Below, one piece after another: positions 1 to 6,035 of a DNA stretch of 8,978 nucleotides. Made by a program: the position numbers and the translations under genes. This stretch comes from Candidatus Gastranaerophilales bacterium (GTDB lineage: Bacteria > Cyanobacteriota > Vampirovibrionia > Gastranaerophilales > Gastranaerophilaceae): NCBI GenBank assembly GCA_021205645.1, contig JAJPXE010000190.1, positions 1 to 8,978 of the forward strand, read 5' to 3'. A model generated the notes under the pieces. The model ran no database searches. It saw only the letters and a list, made by a program, of their open reading frames with translations, and was not told where the DNA came from. The stretch's first letter is position 1; every line of letters begins with the position of its first letter.

Positions 1-346
1 CTATATAACCTTCAATCCTTTTATAAATTTTTTTGTCTTTTTTCAACAAAACAGTTGTAGGCACAAGGGTAACTTTGTATTTTGCAATCATATCGTTATT
101 ATATTCCGTATTGTTCTGAACCGCTATCTGAACAAGTTGAATTTTGTTCTGATATTTAGGATAAACTTTCTTGATGACAGCATCCATCCTTTTACACTCA
201 CCGCACATATCAGATGTGAATTTTATAATTTGCGGTCCCGATGAGGTTGATACCGTTGCATTGCTTTCACTTGAATGCGATACATAAAAATACGCTATCA
301 GCGGCAATAAAAATATTGCCAGTAACAAAATAGTATTCTTACTCAT
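1..346 (-). CDS. Membrane-anchored thioredoxin-like protein (C-terminus cut off by the window edge)
   Basis: Translating the minus strand from the ATG at 346-344 gives 115 codons open to the window edge. Residues about 5-22 form a hydrophobic segment (NTILLLAIFLLPLIAYFYV), read as an uncleaved anchor or signal peptide. A Ser/Thr-rich linker follows, then a thioredoxin fold: a strand IIKFTSDMC, the redox motif C48-G-E-C51, and the cis-proline loop LVPTT (P96) before a strand. CxxC plus cis-Pro is the thioredoxin hallmark; the CGEC centre differs from the classic CGPC, so reductant versus isomerase activity cannot be assigned. With an N-terminal anchor the domain probably faces the periplasm or exported side. 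AAAAGGA lies 8 bases before the ATG and fixes the start. The gene diverges from the exported-protein gene at 520. Its partner, such as a DsbD/CcdA electron donor, would lie outside the window. Confidence 0.85.
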   Translation of the reverse strand, partial: MSKNTILLLAIFLLPLIAYFYVSHSSESNATVSTSSGPQIIKFTSDMCGECKRMDAVIKKVYPKYQNKIQLVQIAVQNNTEYNNDMIAKYKVTLVPTTVLLKKDKKIYKRIEGYI

Positions 347-385
347 TGTGAGCATCCTTTTGTGATTTTAATTTACAGGAATAAT

Positions 386-399
386 GTTTTTATAAAAAC
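386..399. repeat. Perfect 14-bp palindrome in a divergent promoter region
   Basis: GTTTTTATAAAAAC is its own reverse complement. It lies about 40 bases upstream of the thioredoxin-like start on the minus strand and about 60 bases before the -35 box of the exported-protein gene. The position suits an operator or part of the minus-strand promoter (it contains TATAAA). AT-rich palindromes of this size can also arise by chance in such DNA, so no regulator is assigned. Confidence 0.4.
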
Positions 400-456
400 T
401 CCCGTTAGTTTATTCTACACGGCTAATATAATAAATTATAAAATACAAAACCTTCC

Positions 457-486
457 TTTACAAATATAATTTTAACGTGATATAAT
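457..486 (+). promoter_or_regulatory. Sigma-70 type promoter for the exported-protein gene
   Basis: TTTACA at 457-462 and a perfect TATAAT at 481-486 are separated by 18 bases. The predicted transcription start near 493 leaves a leader of about 27 bases that carries AGAGGA at 509-514, five bases before the ATG at 520. It is the most consensus-like -10 box in this 173-bp spacer. Confidence 0.6.
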
Positions 487-519
487 TTGTAAAGAAACGT
501 AAAATATCAGAGGACATTT

Positions 520-1197
520 ATGAGAGTTTTAACAATAATATTAACAGTGTTAATGCTGGCAATGGATACGGCATTTGCATCACCATACACGGCGAAGGCA
601 AAGACAGCCAGGATACCTGCCGGAACAAAACTGTCTTTACAGCTGCTGCAAACTGTTGACACCGTAGGTTGTCAGGAGGGTGATTCGTTTAATTTAATGT
701 TATTGTGCGACCAAAAAATTGACGGAAATGTAGTACTTCCGTCGGGTTCTGTCATAAGAGGGTGTATTCAGAAAGTCAAAATATCAAGGAGATTGTCAAG
801 AGGAGCGGTTTTATACCTTGATTTTGATCATGTTGTGACTCCGACGGGACGTCAGCTTCCTATCGGATTGAGTGTTTTCGGACTTAAGACAATGACTTAT
901 GACGGCGGGATTTATAAAACGAAAGGTTACGGGCAGGCATTACATGATAACTGGACAAAGACCTGTGATATAACAAAAGTTTCCACAAACTACGGCAAGC
1001 GTGCAAAGAATGTCATTCCAGGTTCTCAATTTGTCACAACCCCGATATGTGCTCTCGGCGGGGCTATTGGCGGATTCTGTTACCTTGTTGGTGACAGTGT
1101 TGCCGATTTATTCAAAAAAGGCGATGAAGTAACTTTGCTCAAAGGCTCAATCTTAGAGGTTATCCTAACACAGCCGATTGATGTCCCGATTAGCTAA
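520..1197 (+). CDS. Exported protein of unknown function with a beta-rich 'IPAGT' domain
   Basis: 225 residues. Residues 1-20 are a Sec signal peptide with likely type I cleavage after AFA (A20), so the protein is exported. The mature part starts IPAGTKLSLQLLQTVDT, then EGDSFNLML, a run ending VVLPSGSVIRG (72-81), and KISRRLSRGAVLYLDFDHV. The pattern 'cost-of-entry' PAGT strand, second PSGS strand and a repeated LxxGSILEVILTQPI strand near the end (208-220) resembles a small beta-barrel domain seen in many exported proteins of unknown role. Residues 177-195 are glycine-rich and hydrophobic (GGAIGGFCYLVG) and could touch or cross the membrane. Start choice rests on AGAGGA five bases upstream plus the signal peptide. 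It converges with the gene at 1194-1763. No enzymatic motif is visible and I do not assign a function. Confidence 0.8.
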   Translation: MRVLTIILTVLMLAMDTAFASPYTAKAKTARIPAGTKLSLQLLQTVDTVGCQEGDSFNLMLLCDQKIDGNVVLPSGSVIRGCIQKVKISRRLSRGAVLYLDFDHVVTPTGRQLPIGLSVFGLKTMTYDGGIYKTKGYGQALHDNWTKTCDITKVSTNYGKRAKNVIPGSQFVTTPICALGGAIGGFCYLVGDSVADLFKKGDEVTLLKGSILEVILTQPIDVPIS

Positions 1198-1763
1198 GCA
1201 TCTCCTTTATTATCTTTTTTGTTTAAGTTTTCCAATTCTTTAAGGGCTTTACTTGCATCATCAGGTGCTTCTCTGGCAAATTCGGCTCTGGTTATTTTTT
1301 CGCTTTTGGAATTATAATATGTAACCGTATATGTTCCGTTTGGTCCATCTTTAGTGAACTCATATGAATATCCGGTTTTTTCATTTTTCATTACTATTTT
1401 TTCAGAACCTGTGTTAGCGGTTTGACCAAAATATCCGGTGCTGTTTACACTTAAATTATACATATTAAATCCGGCATTTAATCCGGTGCTGCCGGAATTA
1501 AAGCCGGGTGTATTGTTGTTATTTCCGGTAAACCCTGTGTTGTTAAAGTTATATCCGGTATAATTATTTGTACTTCCTGCAGCCAGAAAAGCAGAATCAC
1601 CGTTATTTACCGACCATGTTGGAGTATATGAGGAAGGAACACCATACAAAGAACCTGTTAATGAATACCTTAAAAAATCTGCAGCTTCAGCATCCATGCC
1701 GGAATTGATCGTAAACGCTGTAATGGGATCGATATTACTAATATCTATTTTTCTATCAACCAT
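1194..1763 (-). CDS. Asn/Gly/Thr-rich hypothetical protein
   Basis: 189 residues, unrecognised. Three parts can be seen. Residues about 1-45 are an ordinary mixed segment with an acidic helix (MDAEAADFLRYSLTGSLYG). Residues about 46-122 are low complexity, rich in N, G, T, S, F and Y, with repeated TG-aromatic units (TGYNF, TGFTG, TGLNAGF, TGYFG) encoded by a recurring ACCGG core. Residues about 123-189 form a short conserved-looking domain (KIVMKNEKTGYSYEFTKDG, then a TYTVTYYNSKSEKITRAEF strand pair) and a charged C-terminal helix. There is no signal peptide or membrane segment. The start is uncertain because the upstream AAGAGAAA is only a weak ribosome site. Its stop overlaps the stop of the convergent exported-protein gene by four bases. 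Base composition and a regular codon pattern support a real gene; the function is unknown. Confidence 0.65.
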   Translation of the reverse strand: MVDRKIDISNIDPITAFTINSGMDAEAADFLRYSLTGSLYGVPSSYTPTWSVNNGDSAFLAAGSTNNYTGYNFNNTGFTGNNNNTPGFNSGSTGLNAGFNMYNLSVNSTGYFGQTANTGSEKIVMKNEKTGYSYEFTKDGPNGTYTVTYYNSKSEKITRAEFAREAPDDASKALKELENLNKKDNKGDA

Positions 1764-1921
1764 CTGTATAGTCTTGTTTCTCTTATACTCACTACATATT
1801 AATAAAAACCTGTCTTTGTGCGCAATTTCAACAACAAATTTATTTGTAACATTGCTTAATAAATTTTCAGAAAAATTTTAATTTTTCTCTTGGATTTTTC
1901 GGGCTGCGGCAAAAGAATTAG

Positions 1922-1945
1922 TACCCCGCTCTCTCAGGAGGGGTA
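1922..1945. repeat. Inverted repeat TACCCC...GGGGTA
   Basis: TACCCC (1922-1927) pairs with GGGGTA (1940-1945) across a 12-base loop. The right arm extended as GGGGTAAAT (1940-1948) can instead pair with ATTTACCCC at 1971-1979, giving two mutually exclusive hairpins. No T-run follows, so it is not a typical intrinsic terminator. Confidence 0.4.
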
Positions 1946-1982
1946 AATATATTGAGAAAGCTGAAAATACATTTACCCCCGC

Positions 1983-2000
1983 CCTCTCCGGAGGGAGAGG
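1983..2000. repeat. Perfect 7-bp hairpin CCTCTCC-GGAG-GGAGAGG
   Basis: CCTCTCC (1983-1989), loop GGAG, and GGAGAGG (1994-2000) form a strong GC-rich stem. A related hairpin with CTCTCC and GGAGAGG arms and an AAAA loop occurs at 7350-7373. This is the core of the dispersed repeat. It lies downstream of the kinase operon on the minus strand, where it could protect or end the transcript, but no T-run follows directly. Confidence 0.55.
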
Positions 2001-2074
2001 ACAGAATTTGTTAGTGAACAAGCGGTAGACTGTGCAGCACAGCAACACCCGCTGCCGCAAGTGAGTTTAGAAAT

Positions 2075-2087
2075 TCACCTGAGGTGA
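2075..2087. repeat. Palindrome TCACCT-G-AGGTGA
   Basis: Six-base arms around a single central G. The right half, within TGAGGTGAT, is repeated alone at 2129-2137. On the plus strand AGGTGAT resembles a strong ribosome site, and it stands four bases before an ATG that opens only a 12-codon frame. Confidence 0.45.
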
Positions 2088-2162
2088 TAGCCATGCAAAC
2101 TTCAGAACATAATACATTTACCCCCGCTTGAGGTGATGACTTTGTATGGGTTAACAACCCTT

Positions 2163-3635
2163 TCATTGTGTTTCTTCCGGAGCAGTCTCTGTACTATTAT
2201 CCGCGGGTGTTTCCGGCACTTCGGGTGTTTCTTCCGGAGCAGCTTCAGTACTGTCTGCCGGCGTTTTAGTTTTTGTTTTAGTTCCGGTTTTATGCTTTTT
2301 CTGCTTTGCTTTTAATTCTTCTTCCTGTTTTTTGATGAGTTCTTCGCGCTCCTGATTGAATTTTTGGTAATCTATATCCTGACCGTTATCAATGTTGTTA
2401 ACATCAACATCAAATTTCTGTTCATCACCTTTTGATGTTGTACCACGGCGCTTGCTTTTTCGGTATTCTCTGAGTTTAAGCCTGTATTCTGCTTTTAACT
2501 GTTTGAGCTGCCGTTTATATTCCCGTTTGTGGCTTTTTTTCATTGCCTTTCTTTGTTTTTCATAATCTTCTTTTCGTTGTTTTTCGATTTTTTCCTGTCT
2601 GTTTGCCTCCCATTCAACAAAATCACGGGATTCATAGCTGTCTACAACCATTTTGAACCCGACTGTGCTGACATTGTATTTTTTACCTTCTAAATCGACA
2701 AGTTCACATCTGTTGCCCGTTAAATCCACCGACCAGGTACCTAAAAATGCGGGAATATCGCCTGTGTACGCATATCCGCAGACAAGTACCTTCTCCTGAT
2801 TGGTTTTATCAAATCCCAGCGGGTAGATATCCCAGCGATTTTCCGCCAGATCAACTCCTGTTCTGTTGTGCCAGTAGTTTATTATAGCGGCTCTGACTTC
2901 CGGCAGTTCCCACGAACGCTTTGTTTCAAAATCGTGTATCCAGAGATTTGTTCTCCAGATACCGTCGTGGACATAACCGATTTTTTCTTTGGCAATTATA
3001 TATCTGTTATCTTCCGAAAAATCAACCGGAGTGATTGTCCTGTATGCACCTTCCGTCGTGATATCTTTATCCGTTTCAAACAGCGGTCTGTCTATTTTTT
3101 TTGCAACATTTGCTTTCTTGACACGTTCAAGTTTGCTTAATTTTGTATCAAGAGGAATAACAAAAACTGCACACGATGTGCAGTTTGCATCGGCATAATA
3201 ATATACGGTCGGATAGACAAGCATTGTAAAATCACCCGAAACTATTCCCTGAGCATTTATTTGTCTGTCAAAATTAACTTTTCTCGGCAAATTAAGCTCG
3301 GGCGAGCCGGGAGGATTGTTATATCTTATGAGTTTATATGTAGGCTGAGGAACATATTTCATATTGCTTTTTTTATACGGAACGGCATCCTCAATATACA
3401 AATCGTTCCTTGAGACACCTTTAGAAAGTTCTTCGTATTCTTCCGTCAGCATATATCCGGATTTCGGCAAATCGCTTTTTTCGTAGCTTTCCTTTATTTC
3501 CTGCTTTTGAGCCTCATACTGATATTTATACTGTCTAACGACAGGGTCGTGTTCTTTAAACATGATTGGTTCCGCCCCGTCCCGAACGAGCCGTATTGAG
3601 GCAAGAAAACAGACAGCTATTATTACGTAAAACAT
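2163..3635 (-). CDS. Membrane-anchored protein of unknown function with basic coiled coil and acidic tail
   Basis: 490 residues, unrecognised. Residues 3-17 are a short hydrophobic segment followed by RLVRDG, read as a signal anchor. Residues about 95-340 are a strand-rich domain (LVYPTVYYYADANCTSCAV, ITPVDFSEDNRYIIAKEK, NLWIHDFETKRSWELPEV) that recalls propeller-like or WD-type folds, but no clear repeat count can be given. Residues about 341-397 are a very basic helix (EKQRKEDYEKQRKAMKKSHK), likely coiled coil, with a second charged helix at 425-448. The tail has KTKTKT then a Pro/Glu/Thr repeat. C152 and C155 (CTSC) are a possible metal or disulfide pair. The start ATG directly abuts the regulator's TAG, with GGAAGGA about ten bases upstream inside that gene, so the two are translationally linked. 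The gene order suggests a target or accessory of the two-component pair. Confidence 0.75.
   Translation of the reverse strand: MFYVIIAVCFLASIRLVRDGAEPIMFKEHDPVVRQYKYQYEAQKQEIKESYEKSDLPKSGYMLTEEYEELSKGVSRNDLYIEDAVPYKKSNMKYVPQPTYKLIRYNNPPGSPELNLPRKVNFDRQINAQGIVSGDFTMLVYPTVYYYADANCTSCAVFVIPLDTKLSKLERVKKANVAKKIDRPLFETDKDITTEGAYRTITPVDFSEDNRYIIAKEKIGYVHDGIWRTNLWIHDFETKRSWELPEVRAAIINYWHNRTGVDLAENRWDIYPLGFDKTNQEKVLVCGYAYTGDIPAFLGTWSVDLTGNRCELVDLEGKKYNVSTVGFKMVVDSYESRDFVEWEANRQEKIEKQRKEDYEKQRKAMKKSHKREYKRQLKQLKAEYRLKLREYRKSKRRGTTSKGDEQKFDVDVNNIDNGQDIDYQKFNQEREELIKKQEEELKAKQKKHKTGTKTKTKTPADSTEAAPEETPEVPETPADNSTETAPEETQ
2168..2281 (-). repeat. Partly diverged ~57-bp tandem repeat in the 3' end of the membrane-anchored gene
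   Basis: The 18-base unit GTGTTTCTTCCGGAGCAG occurs at 2168-2185 and 2225-2242, exactly 57 bases apart, followed by similar but diverged sequence. It encodes the tail repeats PADSTEAAPEET and PADNSTETAPEET. This is a recent in-frame duplication in a flexible, acidic tail and may vary in copy number between strains. Confidence 0.6.
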
Positions 3636-4307
3636 CTATACCAGTCCTTCCGTAATCGCTTTTTTTGTCGCTTTTGCACGGGTTGCGGCGGATAACTTTT
3701 GAAGTACGCTGTGAACATGCGCTTTTGCGGTATAAGCAGTTATTGTCAACTCATCTGCTATCTGGATATTAGTAAGCCCTTCCACTATCAGTGCCAGAAC
3801 TTCCATTTCTCTTTCGGTCAGTCCGTAATTCTGTCTGCCTGCCTGATAGTTAATTTCACCGGAAATCTTATGTGTTGTCTGATTTTTTGGCGATTGTATA
3901 TTTGACAATACGAGTTTAGCTATTGCAGGGTCTATCCATGCTGCTCCTTCGCTTACCGAACGTATTGCGGTGCAAATCTGTTCTCTTGAGGCATCTTTCA
4001 TCACATATCCGTCTGCACCGGATTGAAATGCCTCAAATATATCATCCGAATTGTCGCGTGATGTGAAGATTAGAATTTTACTTTCCGGATTAAATGATTT
4101 TATACGTTTTGTTGCCTCTATTCCGTCAATTATCGGAAGCCCGATATCCATTACAATAACATCAGGAAGGAGTGATTTTGCCAGTTCAACTCCCATTAAT
4201 CCGTTTTCTGCCTGACCTATAAGCTCAATATTTTCAGCCTGCTCAAGCATTATTGACAGTCCGAGACGCTCTAATTCATGATCTTCTACCAGTAATGTCC
4301 TTATCAT
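3636..4307 (-). CDS. NarL/FixJ-family response regulator
   Basis: 223 residues, the usual size for the family. The N-terminal receiver (about 1-120) has the acidic pair E8-D9, phosphoacceptor D54 (VMDIGLP), switch T82, and K104. A linker of about 35 residues leads to a LuxR-type helix-turn-helix (about 161-219): LTEREMEVLALIVEGLTN, then IQIADELTITAYTAKAHV and a dimer helix. It acts in the cytoplasm as a DNA-binding transcription factor switched by phosphorylation. It lies 13 bases after the kinase stop, with GGTGA before the ATG, and its own stop touches the ATG of the next gene. The kinase upstream is the likely partner. NarL-type regulators more often pair with HisKA_3 kinases, whereas the neighbour is of the HisKA type. 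Targets cannot be read from the window. Confidence 0.93.
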   Translation of the reverse strand: MIRTLLVEDHELERLGLSIMLEQAENIELIGQAENGLMGVELAKSLLPDVIVMDIGLPIIDGIEATKRIKSFNPESKILIFTSRDNSDDIFEAFQSGADGYVMKDASREQICTAIRSVSEGAAWIDPAIAKLVLSNIQSPKNQTTHKISGEINYQAGRQNYGLTEREMEVLALIVEGLTNIQIADELTITAYTAKAHVHSVLQKLSAATRAKATKKAITEGLV

Positions 4308-4320
4308 TTGTTTTCACCGT

Positions 4321-5880
4321 TTATTTTGCTGTAACTATTGTTTTATCACTAACTATTACATTTGTTAAAAGGAAAGAAAATTCGCTTCCTTTATTAAGTT
4401 TGCTCTCAAGCCAGATTTTGCCGTTATGCGCCTCTATTATTTGTCTGGAAAGATAGAGTCCGAGTCCTGTTCCGGTCGAACGTTTTTTGCTCGTACCCTG
4501 CGAAAACCTGTTGAATAAGTGCGGAATATCTTCAGGCGGAATTCCGTTGCCGTTATCCTGCACCGAGAATATTAAATCATTCTTCTTACGGCTTACGGTT
4601 ATTGTTATTTTTCCGTTATTATTCGTATAGTTTATTGCATTCCCGCACAGGTTGCAGATAACCCGTCTTATTTCTCCTCTGTCTGCATTGATTTTTGTAT
4701 CGTCATCTACTTCATAATCTGTTTTAAACTCAATTTTTTTTGTATCAGCAAGGGGTTTAAGCTCGGAATATATTTGATCAAGCAGAGATTTAAAGTTAAA
4801 ATCAGTTTTGCACAGGTTAAGTTTAGCCGCATCGTATTTGTACACTTCCAGAAGAGCGTTTACAAGCCCTAATAAATCCTCGTTACTCTTTTTCATGGTG
4901 GAGAGCAGGAGTCTTTGTTTTTCTGAGATTTCACCGACAGAGCCGTCAAGGAAAAATTTTATTGTCTGTATTGCCGCAAGCAGAGGAGTTCTAAGGTCAT
5001 GCGTCAGCATTGCTATAAAATCATCACGCAGCTTATCAGCCTCTTTTTGTTCTGTTATGTCGTGCATAACACCGACAAACCGCCTTGTGTTTTTATCTTC
5101 CGTAATGCAGGCAAAACTAATATCAACAGGAATTTCTGTTTCGCTTAATGAGTTGTATATAACGCAATCTCTGATAAAAAATTCACTATCATCAGATTTA
5201 AAATTCTCTAATATATTTTTATTAGGTGAGCGGATAATTTCCGAAAGGTTATGTTTTTTTATGCTGCTGCCTGCCAGCCCGAATGTATTTTCGCAAGCCT
5301 GATTAACCTGTTCGATATTCCCCGCATCATCAACGAGAATAATTCCGTCAGCACAATTGGCAAAAATACCGTTAAGTTTTGCATTCGATTCCAATAAATC
5401 TGCCGTGCGTTCTTTTATAATATCCTCAAGGTTATGTGAATATTTTTCAAGTTCTGTTTTTGCCTGTTTTAGCTCTGAAATCTTCTGTCTTAACCGGCTT
5501 AGAAGATAACTTCTTTCTATACCGTTTTTGATATTGAGTATTAAATCGTCATTATCCCACGGTTTTGTAATATATTTATATAATCCTACATCATTGATGG
5601 CTTTTATGGCGTTTTCTTTATCGGCATAACCTGTCAGAAGTATTTTACTGACTTCGGGATAGAGTTTATTTGCACCGCTCAGAAATTCCAGACCGTTCAT
5701 TTCCGGCATCATAAAGTCCGAGACTATTAAATCCGGAATGTTATCCTGAAGATATTCCAGAGCCTTTTGGGGTTTTGTAAAAAACTCCGCATTTGAAAAC
5801 CCCTCAAGATACAAAAGGGTTTGAAACGTAGATATTAACGTTTCATCATCATCAACTATAATAATCTTCCCATTCTTCAT
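4321..5880 (-). CDS. Receiver-PAS-histidine kinase (N-terminal receiver hybrid)
   Basis: 519 residues, no membrane segment, so a cytoplasmic sensor. Order of domains: receiver 4-122 with D10/D11, phosphoacceptor D55 (VSDFMMPEMNG), T83 and K106 (ITKPWD); coiled coil about 126-165; PAS about 166-278 (GIFANCADGIILVDDAGNIEQVN); HisKA with H294 in LTHDLRTPLLAA; catalytic ATPase 365-508 with N box N410/N414, G1 box DNGNGIPP (442-449), F box LFNRF, and G2 box GTGLGL (470-475). All catalytic residues are present. Phosphate from another kinase could enter at D55 and modulate this one; its likely output is the NarL-type regulator downstream. The HisKA segment resembles cyanobacterial kinases. The ATG at 5880 gives the natural receiver start (MKNGKIIIVDDD), has no ribosome site, and sits at the predicted transcription start. 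Confidence 0.93.
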   Translation of the reverse strand: MKNGKIIIVDDDETLISTFQTLLYLEGFSNAEFFTKPQKALEYLQDNIPDLIVSDFMMPEMNGLEFLSGANKLYPEVSKILLTGYADKENAIKAINDVGLYKYITKPWDNDDLILNIKNGIERSYLLSRLRQKISELKQAKTELEKYSHNLEDIIKERTADLLESNAKLNGIFANCADGIILVDDAGNIEQVNQACENTFGLAGSSIKKHNLSEIIRSPNKNILENFKSDDSEFFIRDCVIYNSLSETEIPVDISFACITEDKNTRRFVGVMHDITEQKEADKLRDDFIAMLTHDLRTPLLAAIQTIKFFLDGSVGEISEKQRLLLSTMKKSNEDLLGLVNALLEVYKYDAAKLNLCKTDFNFKSLLDQIYSELKPLADTKKIEFKTDYEVDDDTKINADRGEIRRVICNLCGNAINYTNNNGKITITVSRKKNDLIFSVQDNGNGIPPEDIPHLFNRFSQGTSKKRSTGTGLGLYLSRQIIEAHNGKIWLESKLNKGSEFSFLLTNVIVSDKTIVTAK

Positions 5881-5915
5881 AATATAATTGTATCTTAATG
5901 GTTTTGTGATGACAA
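5881..5915 (-). promoter_or_regulatory. Sigma-70 promoter predicting a leaderless kinase transcript
   Basis: On the minus strand TTGTCA (5915-5910) and TACAAT (5892-5887) are 17 bases apart, both close to consensus. The six bases TATATT separate the -10 box from the ATG, which puts +1 on or within a base of the A of the start codon. No Shine-Dalgarno sequence precedes the ATG. Both facts point to a leaderless mRNA. Confidence 0.65.
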
Positions 5916-6000
5916 ATTCGTAACATTAATGTAATAAATCATTCAGTTTTGTGCGGGCTTATCAAGAATTGGAAAAAATTCAATAACCGGGGGCGGTATA

Positions 6001-6035
6001 TTGCAATAAATCCGCTGTTTATGTAGAATAAAAAT
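6001..6035 (+). promoter_or_regulatory. prfB: Sigma-70 promoter predicting a leaderless prfB transcript
   Basis: TTGCAA (6001-6006) and TAGAAT (6024-6029) are separated by exactly 17 bases. Six bases, AAAAAT, lie between the -10 box and the ATG at 6036, so +1 falls at the start codon. There is no Shine-Dalgarno sequence upstream. The geometry is the same as that of the divergent kinase promoter 85 bases away. Confidence 0.6.

Larger units (their letters stand above)
1880..2137. repeat. Gene-free spacer with palindromic repeat modules
   Basis: The 399 bases between the starts/stops at 1763 and 2163 hold no convincing gene. Positions 1764-1880 are the upstream region of the Asn-rich gene; no clear promoter was found there. 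From about 1900 on, the plus strand is C-rich and contains several inverted repeats, two copies of ACATTTACCCCCGC (1969-1982 and 2114-2127), two copies of TGAGGTGAT (2080-2088 and 2129-2137), and ACACCCGCTGCCGC (2045-2058). The last block and TACATTTACCCCC both recur in the spacer near 7316-7435, which marks this as a dispersed intergenic repeat family rather than unique sequence. Short open frames here read through the palindromes and look spurious. Confidence 0.6.

Noticed and set aside
1878..2060. Open minus-strand frame containing CPLPPERAG and LPLLRERG
   Set aside because: The peptide is the translation of palindromic repeats; such strings are a common product of intergenic repeats and not a gene.
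2093..2131. 12-codon plus-strand frame (MQTSEHNTFTPA) behind a strong AGGTGAT ribosome-like site
   Set aside because: Very short, formed by repeat sequence, with nothing it could act as a leader for: the next plus-strand frame is antisense to the membrane-anchored gene.
2148..2160. GGGTT-AAC-AACCC hairpin as terminator of the kinase operon
   Set aside because: It is placed correctly just after the last stop, but the stem is only five pairs and no T-run follows on the minus strand.
4808..5302. 164-codon plus-strand frame inside the kinase
   Set aside because: It is antisense to a complete, motif-perfect HisKA/PAS coding sequence and shows no domain of its own.
5986..5997. ACCG-GGGG-CGGT inverted repeat next to the prfB -35 box as an operator
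   Set aside because: Arms are only four bases and there is no second copy in the window, so it cannot be told from chance.
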